23,014 nt of DNA from DASVLX01 sp035552275 (lineage in GTDB: Bacteria > Actinomycetota > Actinomycetes > Mycobacteriales > Pseudonocardiaceae): assembly GCA_035552275.1 (NCBI GenBank), contig DASZLR010000041.1, positions 1-23,014 of the forward strand. Direction: 5' to 3'. The notes under the pieces were generated by a model. The model saw only the letters and a program-made list of their open reading frames with translations. It was not told where the DNA came from and searched no databases. A program made the translations under genes and the position numbers. Shown piece by piece: positions 1 to 6,771 of the stretch; position 1 is the first letter of the stretch; every line of letters starts with the position of its first letter.

Positions 1-3
1 ACT

Positions 4-537
4 GTGCACGCCTTCGTCGACGAGTCCCAGCGCGGCTCGCGCTACTACCTCGCCGCCGCCATCGTTGAGCCGGCCAGACTCGGCCCCACCCGCCGCGCCC
101 TGCGCGCCCTCCTGATGCCCGGCCAACGAGAAATCCACTTCTGCAAAGAGAAACCGCCCCGCCAGCGCAGTGTGTCGGATGCCGTCGCGCGGCTACCCGT
201 CAAGGTACGGATCTATCACCGGACGTGTGGTCGGCAGAACGAGCCAGCACGCCAGCAATGTGTCAGCGCAATGGTCCGCGATCTACTTGACATTGACGCT
301 CGCCGACTGGTGATCGACAGTCGAGACGAACGCGACATGCACGACCAGCGAACCTTGCACGAGGCACTGGTGAAAAGGCCGCAGGAATCAAGCCTGGTCT
401 ATGAGCATGGCCCAAGCACTGGCGATGCGCTGCTGTGGATCGCTGACGTAGCCGCGTGGTGTTACGGGGCGGGCGGAAGCTGGCGAACGCGGATCAACCC
501 GATCATCGGCGCAGTCCACGACGGAGACCGACCCTAG
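4..537 (+). CDS. Small DUF3800-like hypothetical protein (5' end may be cut)
   Basis: A protein of about 177 residues. I tentatively place it in the DUF3800-like group, thought to have an RNase H-like fold. What is seen: an N-terminal FVDES motif (D6, E7), REIHF (E43, H45), RLVIDSRDE (D105) and LLWIADVAAW (D141, D148). Acidic residues at the ends of predicted strands and a final 'IAD-aromatic' helix are typical of DUF3800 proteins, but it is shorter than most of them (over 200 residues). The GTG at base 4 is the first start in frame. The preceding codon is open, so the true start may lie outside the window. It converges on the Fic-like gene across a repeat region. Nuclease activity is inference from family resemblance; it could be an unrelated small actinobacterial protein. 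Confidence 0.6.
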   Translation: MHAFVDESQRGSRYYLAAAIVEPARLGPTRRALRALLMPGQREIHFCKEKPPRQRSVSDAVARLPVKVRIYHRTCGRQNEPARQQCVSAMVRDLLDIDARRLVIDSRDERDMHDQRTLHEALVKRPQESSLVYEHGPSTGDALLWIADVAAWCYGAGGSWRTRINPIIGAVHDGDRP

Positions 538-546
538 ACAGCGCGA

Positions 547-582
547 AACCCGGTGGACCACCGTCCGGAGGAGCACCGGGTT
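547..582. terminator. Hairpin of repeat copy 1, possible terminator
   Basis: Perfect 9-bp stem AACCCGGTG (547-555) / CACCGGGTT (574-582) with an 18-nt loop. It starts 9 bases after the stop of the DUF3800-like gene. A terminator role is inferred from position only. Confidence 0.5.
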
Positions 583-651
583 CACTTCATCGGCCGACAG
601 GGCCTCAGCGAGATGGACAATACCGGAGATCGACAGGCCTGGCAAACGCGA

Positions 652-687
652 AACCCAGTGGACGACCGTCCGGACGCACACTGGGCT
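652..687. terminator. Hairpin of repeat copy 2, possible terminator
   Basis: Stem CCCAGTG (654-660) / CACTGGG (679-685) with an 18-nt loop. Compared with copy 1, the stem G-C pair has become A-T on both arms. It lies just beyond the stop codon of the minus-strand Fic-like gene. Confidence 0.5.
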
Positions 688-720
688 CACTTCGTCGACC
701 CCTCTAGGGCCTCAGCTGGA

Positions 721-1464
721 TCATGATGGCACAGCCGCGTCGGCGATGCTGACCGCCTCGCGAGCGCCATCCGACAACGCCTCGCAGCAGAACACCAGCC
801 ACTCCGCCACGCCCTCCGCCTGGCCGCTGGCGAAGCCCTGCGCGGCCGCCGGATAACGTTCGCCACGGCGCAGGTAGGCGACCTCCGGCACGACCAACCC
901 TTTCGGGTCCAGGCCGGTGGCGATCAGGGTGAGCCGGGTCGCGGCCCGAGCGATCACGCCATCGGCCACGCCGAACGGCGCCAGTGTCAGCAGTTCGCCG
1001 TGCACCACGGCGGCCAGCACGGGCGCCGCCACTGACGTCCCGCCAGCGACCATCGTGGCCAACAGGTCCAGCCGGGCAGCCACGCCCGGGTCTCGTCGCG
1101 GCCGGCCCAGCGAGTCGACCTGGTCGGCCGGCACCAGATCAGCGGCGGCCAGCACATGCAGCCGGGCCAGCGCCTGCAACGGCGCCTTCTGCCAGGTGGC
1201 CAGCAGTAGGCCGACCGACTCGGCCACCCGCAGCGCGCCGGCCAACACCGGATCACGCACATCGCCGTCGGCGGGAATCTCGACGCTGCCGCCGTCGATC
1301 GCCGCCGACGCCCGCGCCGCCCGCACGGACGCCTCAGCAGCGGTGGCCGGCCAGCCACGACGGTTGGTCGGATGCTGGTGCACCCGCTCGATGGCCTTAC
1401 GGGCGGTGCTCACGGCCCTGGTCACGCCCGGCAGGTCCAACAGCGGCAGTAGCGGATCGGTCAC
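721..1464 (-). CDS. Degenerate Fic/DOC-like protein (probable pseudo-enzyme)
   Basis: A protein of 247 residues with a Fic-like plan. SAAIDG (53-58) resembles the [S/T]xxxE[G/N] inhibitory-helix motif of Fic proteins. It is followed by a linker helix with LHVL and by GRPRRDPGVAARLDLL (from about 120). The core is then HGELLTLAPFGVADGVIARAATRL (155-178 region). In active Fic AMP transferases the core reads HPFxxGNGRxxR. Here APF replaces HPF, so the catalytic His is gone, and the GNGR glycines and arginine are not kept. AMPylation is therefore unlikely; a binding or structural role is possible. Similar actinobacterial proteins are, as I recall, sometimes labelled 'oxidoreductase' without support. 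The start is GTG at 1464, six to seven bases after a TACCGT -10-like box, so it is probably leaderless. Confidence 0.65.
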   Translation of the reverse strand: MTDPLLPLLDLPGVTRAVSTARKAIERVHQHPTNRRGWPATAAEASVRAARASAAIDGGSVEIPADGDVRDPVLAGALRVAESVGLLLATWQKAPLQALARLHVLAAADLVPADQVDSLGRPRRDPGVAARLDLLATMVAGGTSVAAPVLAAVVHGELLTLAPFGVADGVIARAATRLTLIATGLDPKGLVVPEVAYLRRGERYPAAAQGFASGQAEGVAEWLVFCCEALSDGAREAVSIADAAVPS

Positions 1465-1471
1465 GTACTAG

Positions 1472-1477
1472 ACGGTA
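1472..1477 (-). promoter_or_regulatory. -10-like box of the Fic-like gene
   Basis: TACCGT on the minus strand fits TANNNT. Seven bases separate it from the GTG start, which places the predicted transcription start at or next to the start codon. No good -35 box is seen. Confidence 0.4.
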
Positions 1478-1578
1478 ACCACGTCGTCGCCGCATCGGAC
1501 GCCCAGCCCCGATCCATTGGGCGACTGTTTCCCAACGTTTGTCGACTGGTGACGTACTCTAGGTTGTCCGGTGCACTT

Positions 1579-1596
1579 TAGTGAGGTAGATCACTA
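1579..1596. promoter_or_regulatory. Crp/GlxR-type operator upstream of the acetate genes
   Basis: TAGTGA-N6-TCACTA is a perfect 6+6 dyad and matches the Crp-family core GTGA-N6-TCAC (consensus TGTGA-N6-TCACA). It lies 124 bases before the transporter start, within the 256-bp gap 1465-1720. A Crp gene lies in this same window (10826-11500). No convincing -35/-10 pair could be fixed around it, so activation versus repression is open. The rest of the gap holds a weak CGCCCA/TGGGCG inverted repeat (1500-1523) and a GGAGAG ribosome binding site at 1711-1716. Confidence 0.7.
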
Positions 1597-1720
1597 GATG
1601 TAGTTCCGTCACGCACGATGTCACGGACGACGCCGTCCGCGCTGGCGCCCCTTCGGTCGGGCGACGCACATCGACCCGGCCCTCGGCGGTGGTGTGGTCG
1701 GCCACCGAGAGGAGAGGGCT

Positions 1721-2356
1721 GTGTCCACCACCTCAACCGGCACCAACATCACCACGCCCACCGCCACCACGCCCACCGCCGCAGCGCCCGTTGCCGAGGG
1801 CGCCGATCCCGGCCCGTTGGGCCTGGCCGGCTTCGCCGCCACCACCATGGTGCTGAGCATCGCCAACACCGGCATCGTCGGCAAGGGAGTCGTTTTCGCC
1901 GTACTGCCGTTGGCACTGTTCTACGGCGGTCTCGGCCAACTCCTGGCCGGCATGTGGGAGTTCCGCAAGGGCAACACCTTCGGGGCCACCGCGTTCAGCA
2001 CGTATGGCTCGTTCTGGCTGGCGTACGCCTTCTACGCCTGGCTCTTCGCCAGCAAGATCCCCAGCTCGGACACAGCGGCGGCGACCGGTCTGTTCCTGCT
2101 GGTGTTCGCGATCGTCACGCTCTACCTGATCATTCCGGCGCTACGCCTGAACGCGGCCCTGGTAGGGGTCTTCGTGCTGCTGACCGCCACGTTCGTGTTG
2201 CTGTCCATCGGAGCGTTCGCCAGCTCCGACCCGATCACCAAGATCGGCGGCTGGGTCGGTCTGGCCACCGCTGTGGTGGCGTTCTACACATCCGCCGCGG
2301 TCGTGACGAACGCGACCTGGAAGCGGATCGTGCTGCCGGTTTTCCCGCTGTCCTGA
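1721..2356 (+). CDS. Acetate uptake transporter, GPR1/FUN34/YaaH (SatP) family
   Basis: An integral membrane protein of 211 residues, likely a proton-linked acetate/succinate channel or symporter. A Thr/Ala-rich cytoplasmic tail (1-28) is followed by DPGPLGLAGFA (29-39), a variant of the NPAPLGL family signature. Six hydrophobic segments follow (about 38-56, 58-78, 92-111, 121-141, 146-167 and 176-196), as expected for the family. The start was set at GTG 1721 because GGAGAG sits 4 bases upstream; an open frame reaches back to 1694 without a better site. Its partner acetyl-CoA synthetase lies 164 bp downstream on the same strand, which supports acetate as substrate. The Crp-type operator upstream suggests carbon-source control. 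The last ten bases including the stop (GCTGTCCTGA) are repeated at 2361-2370. Confidence 0.88.
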   Translation: MSTTSTGTNITTPTATTPTAAAPVAEGADPGPLGLAGFAATTMVLSIANTGIVGKGVVFAVLPLALFYGGLGQLLAGMWEFRKGNTFGATAFSTYGSFWLAYAFYAWLFASKIPSSDTAAATGLFLLVFAIVTLYLIIPALRLNAALVGVFVLLTATFVLLSIGAFASSDPITKIGGWVGLATAVVAFYTSAAVVTNATWKRIVLPVFPLS

Positions 2357-2520
2357 CCGCGCTGTCCTGAGCACCGCCCAGTCCCCGTCCGTCCCCGCCT
2401 TGCCCGTGGGGGCGGTCGTGGGCTGTCCGGCTTGAGCGCCGCGCACTACCGTTTCGAGAGGGTCGCCCGTGAACGAACCGGGTACCCGTACGCAGGACCG
2501 CACTGAGGAGGTCTTCCATC

Positions 2521-4521
2521 ATGACCGAGCCGTCGGGTCAGGGCGCGAACTCACCAACCCTGGACAATCTGTTGACGGAGAGTCGGACGTTCCCGCCCAG
2601 CCCGGAGTTCGTCGCGCAGGCGAACGCGACCGCCGCGTTGTATGAGGAGGACGCGGCCGATCGAGAGGGGTTCTGGGCCGCGCAGGCCGATCGTCTGGAC
2701 TGGGACACCCGCTGGACTCAGGTCCTGGACTGGTCGAAGGCGCCGTTCGCGAAATGGTTCACCGGTGGCACGTTGAATGTGGCCTACAACTGTGTGGACC
2801 GGCATGTGGAGGCCGGTCATGGGGATCGGGCGGCCTATCACTGGGTCGGCGAGCCCGGTGACCGGCGCACGGTCACCTACGCTGATCTGCTGCGGGAGGT
2901 GTGCAAGGCCGCGAACGCGTTGTCGTCGCTGGGTTTGGTGGCCGGGGACCGGGTCGCGATCTATATGCCGATGATCCCGGAGACGGTGGTCGCGATGTTG
3001 GCGTGCGCGCGGCTGGGCTTGACCCACAGTGTGGTGTTCGGTGGGTTTTCCGCCGAAGCACTGCGCACTCGCATTGATGACGCGCAGGCGAAACTGGTGA
3101 TCACCGCTGACGGGCAGAACCGCCGCGGCAAGGCTCTGCCGTTGAAGGCGGCGGTGGATGAGGCCGTCGCGGCGACCCCCAGCATCGAGCACGTCCTGGT
3201 GGTGCGCCGCACCGGCGGCGAGGTGTCCTGGAGTCAGGGCCGGGACCTGTGGTGGCACGACCTGGTGGAACCCCAGTCCGAACAGCACCAGCCGCGGGCT
3301 TTTGACGCCGAGCACCCGTTGTTCATCCTCTACACCTCGGGCACCACCGGGAAACCGAAGGGGATCCTGCACACCACCGGCGGCTATCTGACCCAGGCCG
3401 CCTACACCCACCGGGTGGTGTTCGACATCAAACCCGACACCGATGTGTACTGGTGCGCCGCCGACGTCGGCTGGGTCACCGGCCACACCTACATCGTGTA
3501 CGGGCCGCTGGCCAACGGCGCCACCTCCATCCTCTATGAAGGCACCCCCGACACCCCGCACCAGGGCCGCTGGTGGGACATCATCGCGCAACACCGGGTC
3601 ACCGTCCTGTATACCGCGCCCACCACGATCCGCACCTTCATGAAATGGGGCGCCGACATCCCCGCGAAATACGACCTGACCAGCCTGCGGCTGCTCGGGT
3701 CGGTTGGTGAACCCATCAACCCCGAAGCGTGGATCTGGTACCGCACCCACATCGGCGGCGACACCGTCCCCGTGGTGGACACCTGGTGGCAAACCGAAAC
3801 CGGCGGCATCATGATCTCCCCGCTGCCCGGGGTCACCGCCACCAAACCCGGCTCCGCGCAACGCCCCCTACCCGGCATGTCCGCGAAAGTCGTCGACGAC
3901 CAAGGCCAGCAGGTCCCCCTCGGCGGCGGCGGCTACCTCGTCCTGGACGCCCCCTGGCCGGGGATGCTGCGCACCATCTGGGGCGATGACGACCGCTACG
4001 TCGACACCTACTGGTCCCGCTTCGCCGGCCAGGGCTACTACTTCGCCGGCGACGGAGCCAAATACGACACCGACGGCGACATCTGGCTGCTGGGCCGCGT
4101 CGATGACGTCATGAACATCTCCGGACACCGCATCTCCACCACCGAAGTCGAGTCCGCGCTGGTCTCCCACCCCACCGTCGCCGAAGCCGCCGTCGTCGGC
4201 GCCACCGACCCCACCACCGGCCAGGGCATCGTCGCGTTCGTCATCCTCCGCGGCGGCATCGCGCAAGACCAAACCCAAGGCGAACAAGCCATCCAGGACC
4301 TCCGCGACCACGTCTCCCACGAAATCGGCCCCATCGCCAAACCCCGCCAAATCATGGTCGTCGCCGAACTCCCCAAAACCCGCAGCGGCAAAATCATGCG
4401 CCGGCTCCTGCGCGACGTCGCCGAAAACCGCCAAATCGGCGACGTCACCACCCTCGCCGACTCCTCCGTCATGGACCTCATCCGCACCGGCCTACAGACC
4501 GGAACATCCGGCGAGGACTGA
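2521..4521 (+). CDS. acs: Acetyl-CoA synthetase (acetate-CoA ligase)
   Basis: Cytoplasmic AMP-forming ligase of 666 residues that turns acetate, ATP and CoA into acetyl-CoA through acetyl-AMP. It has the full length of the family. Key motifs: the nucleotide-binding loop YTSGTTGKPKG (271-281), WWQTETGG (422-429), the hinge motif GRVDDVMNISGHRI (525-538) and PKTRSGKIMRR near the end. K624 of that last motif is the lysine that protein acetyltransferases acetylate to silence Acs in other bacteria. The ATG has AGGAGG-like bases (around 2506-2511) just upstream. It follows the acetate transporter and ends at a strong hairpin (4536-4568). Codon choice drifts along the gene: G-ending and AAG/CAG/GAG codons early, then C-ending and AAA/CAA/GAA codons in the second half. 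No key residue is missing. Confidence 0.96.
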   Translation: MTEPSGQGANSPTLDNLLTESRTFPPSPEFVAQANATAALYEEDAADREGFWAAQADRLDWDTRWTQVLDWSKAPFAKWFTGGTLNVAYNCVDRHVEAGHGDRAAYHWVGEPGDRRTVTYADLLREVCKAANALSSLGLVAGDRVAIYMPMIPETVVAMLACARLGLTHSVVFGGFSAEALRTRIDDAQAKLVITADGQNRRGKALPLKAAVDEAVAATPSIEHVLVVRRTGGEVSWSQGRDLWWHDLVEPQSEQHQPRAFDAEHPLFILYTSGTTGKPKGILHTTGGYLTQAAYTHRVVFDIKPDTDVYWCAADVGWVTGHTYIVYGPLANGATSILYEGTPDTPHQGRWWDIIAQHRVTVLYTAPTTIRTFMKWGADIPAKYDLTSLRLLGSVGEPINPEAWIWYRTHIGGDTVPVVDTWWQTETGGIMISPLPGVTATKPGSAQRPLPGMSAKVVDDQGQQVPLGGGGYLVLDAPWPGMLRTIWGDDDRYVDTYWSRFAGQGYYFAGDGAKYDTDGDIWLLGRVDDVMNISGHRISTTEVESALVSHPTVAEAAVVGATDPTTGQGIVAFVILRGGIAQDQTQGEQAIQDLRDHVSHEIGPIAKPRQIMVVAELPKTRSGKIMRRLLRDVAENRQIGDVTTLADSSVMDLIRTGLQTGTSGED

Positions 4522-4535
4522 CCGTCGCTAGGGTC

Positions 4536-4568
4536 GGTGGCCGGCGAGTGGGCGACTCGCCGGCCACC
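4536..4568 (+). terminator. Hairpin terminator after acs
   Basis: Perfect 14-bp stem GGTGGCCGGCGAGT (4536-4549) / ACTCGCCGGCCACC (4555-4568) with a 5-nt loop, 14 bases after the acs stop. There is no T-tract, as is usual for actinobacterial terminators. Confidence 0.85.
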
Positions 4569-4645
4569 ATCGCGTACGAACTCGAACACGCGTTCTAGCA
4601 TGAGTGCCCCCACCGTTGTACTTCTTCGATCTGGCAGGGAGTTCC

Positions 4646-5098
4646 GTGACCACCGCGACCAGTACCGCGACCAGCCCGGATTCATTGGCCGAGCAGGACA
4701 TTCCCTCGGGCGCCGCTGTCGACACAGCCAGCAGGCCCGAACCGGCCACCGAACCGGCTGAGTCCACCGACTCACCGGCACCGGCGCCGGCGCCCAAGCG
4801 CGGCCGCAAGCCAAGCGCCGCGCGCAAGACCCGCACCGTCGAGCTGACCCTCACCGTCACCGGCACCGCCGAGGGCGAATGGCAGGCCGAACTGACCCAC
4901 GGCGGCAAGCGTGTCGTCACCGGCCTGGCGGTCGCCGCCGCGGCCGTGTCCCGGGCGGCGAAGGAACTGCACCCGGACATCTCCGGGGAGATCGACGCCG
5001 TCATCACCGCGGCCCGTGAGCAGCACGAGGCGCGGCTGGCCGAATTGCAGGCCGAACTGGACAAGGTCAAGCAGGCGTTGGCCGAACTGGAAAACTGA
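4646..5098 (+). CDS. Basic, coiled-coil hypothetical protein (possibly DUF6319-like)
   Basis: A protein of about 150 residues, not assigned with certainty; it may match the actinobacterial DUF6319 group (from memory). A disordered N-terminus rich in Thr, Ser, Pro and Glu (1-50) ends in PAPAPAPKRGRKPSAARK, whose RGRKP resembles an AT-hook core. A compact middle part follows (TVELTLTVTGTAEGEWQAEL, then an Ala/Val helix). The C-terminal half is a charged helix with heptad spacing, REQHEARLAELQAELDKVKQ, predicted to form a coiled coil. The GTG at 4646 is preferred because GGGAG lies 5 bases upstream; a GTG at 4604 would add 14 residues. The gene sits between two perfect hairpins and so is probably transcribed alone. 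DNA binding is inference. Confidence 0.75.
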   Translation: MTTATSTATSPDSLAEQDIPSGAAVDTASRPEPATEPAESTDSPAPAPAPKRGRKPSAARKTRTVELTLTVTGTAEGEWQAELTHGGKRVVTGLAVAAAAVSRAAKELHPDISGEIDAVITAAREQHEARLAELQAELDKVKQALAELEN

Positions 5099-5136
5099 TT
5101 CGCGCAATGAGCTTGACCCCGTAGCGATTTCAGCAC

Positions 5137-5178
5137 GATGGCGGGGCGGCCGGGTTCGATCTCGGCCGCCCCGCCATC
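5137..5178 (+). terminator. Hairpin terminator after the basic coiled-coil gene
   Basis: Perfect 15-bp stem GATGGCGGGGCGGCC (5137-5151) / GGCCGCCCCGCCATC (5164-5178) with a 12-nt loop, 38 bases past the stop codon. The loop GGGTTCGATCTC looks like a tRNA T-arm by chance, but no tRNA surrounds it. Confidence 0.85.
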
Positions 5179-5223
5179 GCCGCGTCTGGCCACCGCGCCA
5201 GACGAGGATCGCAACATGGCACG

Positions 5224-5742
5224 ATGTGGCCTGTGACCACCGCCCAGCCTCGCGCCAACGGCCGCCGCGACAGCCATGACGGCACCGATGACGGTGGGTC
5301 CGGGCTGTCCTCCGTCAGTTCCATTCCGCTCACGCCGGACACCGCCGCCGCGGCAGCCGCCGAGCAGTCGATCGGCTCGCTGGTCCGGGACGCGACCGCG
5401 CACCTGTCCACGCTGGTGCGCGCCGAAGTCGAGCTGGCCCGCTCGGAGATCACCGGCGAAGTGAAGAAAGCGTTGCGCGGCAGCGTTTTCCTCATCGTCG
5501 CGCTGGTCGTGGTGCTGCTCAGCTTCCCGTTCCTGTTCATCACGATCGCCGAAGTCATCGCCGTGTGGCTGCCCCAGTGGGCGGGCTTCCTGATCGTGTG
5601 GGGCTTCATGATCGCGGTGGCCGGCGGCTGCGGTTACGCCGGTTACCGGCGGATGCGCCGGATCCGCGCGCCCCAGCGCACCATGGGCAGCGTGCGGGAT
5701 ACCGCGACCGCGCTGAAGCGACCCGGTGGGTCGGCCGCGTAG
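5224..5742 (+). CDS. Phage-holin-family (Holin superfamily III-like) membrane protein
   Basis: A protein of 172 residues matching the actinobacterial 'phage holin family' pattern and the position of M. tuberculosis Rv3669. A disordered N-terminus (1-45) leads into SIGSLVRDATAHLSTLVRAEVELARSEI, the conserved amphipathic helix. Two transmembrane segments follow (about 86-108 and 116-140), then a basic tail, GYRRMRRIR. Despite the family name there is no phage context; a chromosomal membrane role is more likely and its function is unknown. The start may be ATG 5224 or GTG 5233, and neither has a clear ribosome binding site. The stop lies a few bases before the hydrolase start, which suggests translational coupling. 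Confidence 0.82.
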   Translation: MWPVTTAQPRANGRRDSHDGTDDGGSGLSSVSSIPLTPDTAAAAAAEQSIGSLVRDATAHLSTLVRAEVELARSEITGEVKKALRGSVFLIVALVVVLLSFPFLFITIAEVIAVWLPQWAGFLIVWGFMIAVAGGCGYAGYRRMRRIRAPQRTMGSVRDTATALKRPGGSAA

Positions 5743-5746
5743 CGCG

Positions 5747-6769
5747 GTGGCCCCGGGCGACTCGGCACCTCGACCGGCGCCCGATCCGTCCACGGTCCGT
5801 TTCCCCGGCCCCTGGACGCACCGCGACGTGTCGGCCAACGGCATCCGGCTGCACGTCGCGGAATCTTCGGCGTCCGGATCCTCAGTGTTGGGATCCTCAG
5901 TGTTGGGATCCTCAGTGTCCGGCACCTCACACAGCGGCCCGCTGGTGCTGATGCTGCACGGCTTTCCGGAATTCTGGTGGGCCTGGCACCATCAACTCGC
6001 CGCGCTCAGCGAAGCGGGTTACCGCGCCGTCGCGGTGGACCTGCGCGGCTACGGCGACTCCGACAAGCCGCCGCGCGGCTACGACGGTTGGACGCTGGCC
6101 GGCGATGTGGCCGGCCTGATCAAGGCGTTGGGGCACCGGCGGGCGCATCTGGTCGGCCACGGCTGGGGCGGGATGATCGCGTGGACGGTCGCCGCCCTGC
6201 ACCCGCGGCTGGTGCATTCGGTGACCGCGCTGGCCGCCCCGCATCCGCTGGCCCTGCGTCGCGCCGTCCGCCGCGGCCTGCTGCGCCGGCAGGACAGCCA
6301 GGCGCGGGCGATCAGCCCGATCCTCTCCGCGCAGTGGCCGATCTTCCCGGAGCGCGCCCTGGTCGCCGACGGCGCGGTCGCGGTGGAACGGCTGGTGACC
6401 CGGTGGGCCGGGGCCGGCTGGCAGGACCACGAGTCGTTCCACCAGGCGGTGGCGGCGAACCGGGCCGCGATGCTGGTGCCGGGGGTGGCGCACAGCACGC
6501 TGGAATACGTTCGCTGGGCGGTCCGCTCGCAGGCCCGGTCGGACGGGCGGCGGTTCGCCGAGGCGGTCGACCGGCGATTGACCATGCCGGCGTTGCAGAT
6601 CCAGGGCGAGGCCGATCCGTGTGTGCTGGAGCCGACGGCGCTGAGTTCACGCGAATGGCTGGGTGCGGGCGCGCGTTATCGGCGGCTGGCCGGCGTCGGT
6701 CATTTTCCGCACCAGGAAGCGCCGATCACCACCAGCGAGCTGATGCTGGACTTCCTCAACCAGTTCTGA
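5747..6769 (+). CDS. Alpha/beta hydrolase, EphE-like, with altered nucleophile elbow
   Basis: An alpha/beta-hydrolase of about 340 residues, at the place of ephE (Rv3670) in mycobacteria. Residue numbers here count from the upstream GTG at 5726. The oxyanion-hole motif LHGFPEFWWAW (78-87), DLRGYGDSDKP, a cap domain (about 190-275), an acid candidate D297 (GEADP) and H326 (VGHFPHQ) are all present. The nucleophile elbow, normally GHDWGG in epoxide hydrolases, reads GHGWGG (144-149), with Gly at the nucleophile position. It is thus either inactive or uses another mechanism. A 15-bp tandem repeat adds Gly/Ser/Val pentapeptides between the first strands. Start GTG 5747 lies 4 bases after the holin stop; GTG 5726 is the alternative. 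The gene converges with marP. Confidence 0.85.
   Translation: MAPGDSAPRPAPDPSTVRFPGPWTHRDVSANGIRLHVAESSASGSSVLGSSVLGSSVSGTSHSGPLVLMLHGFPEFWWAWHHQLAALSEAGYRAVAVDLRGYGDSDKPPRGYDGWTLAGDVAGLIKALGHRRAHLVGHGWGGMIAWTVAALHPRLVHSVTALAAPHPLALRRAVRRGLLRRQDSQARAISPILSAQWPIFPERALVADGAVAVERLVTRWAGAGWQDHESFHQAVAANRAAMLVPGVAHSTLEYVRWAVRSQARSDGRRFAEAVDRRLTMPALQIQGEADPCVLEPTALSSREWLGAGARYRRLAGVGHFPHQEAPITTSELMLDFLNQF
5876..5920 (+). repeat. 15-bp tandem repeat, three units, inside the hydrolase gene
   Basis: Units 5876-5890 and 5891-5905 are identical (GGATCCTCAGTGTTG); unit 5906-5920 differs in its last two bases. In frame they encode GSSVL-GSSVL-GSSVS. Because the unit is a multiple of three, copy-number change would keep the frame. 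Confidence 0.9.
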
Positions 6770-6771
6770 GC

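Larger units (their letters stand above)
543..720. repeat. Two imperfect tandem copies of a ~73-bp hairpin repeat
   Basis: Copy 1 (543-614) and copy 2 (648-720) share GCGAAACCC, GTGGAC, ACCGTCCGGA, TCACTTC and AGGGCCTCAG in the same order, with a period of about 105 bp. Each copy carries an inverted repeat around an 18-nt loop. They fill the gap between two convergent genes, so they may work as a two-way terminator, but neither has a T-tract. The origin of the duplication is unknown. Confidence 0.75.

Noticed and set aside
2394..2488. Hairpin CCGCC/GGCGG and palindrome CGGGTACCCG between transporter and acs
   Set aside because: The stems are short and GC-rich, expected by chance in this composition; not enough to call a terminator or operator.
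2551..3861. Open frame of 436 codons antisense to acs
   Set aside because: Acs is certain in the other direction; the antisense frame lacks any recognisable domain.
5152..5163. GGGTTCGATCTC resembling a tRNA T-arm
   Set aside because: It is the loop of a terminator hairpin; no acceptor, D-arm or anticodon arm surrounds it.
5224..5742. Prophage or lysis module suggested by a holin-family protein
   Set aside because: No endolysin, phage structural or integrase genes are near, and the gene belongs to a conserved chromosomal order.
4528..5925. Long open frame of 465 codons on the minus strand
   Set aside because: It runs antisense to three well-supported genes and two hairpins, has no family features, and is explained by high GC content.
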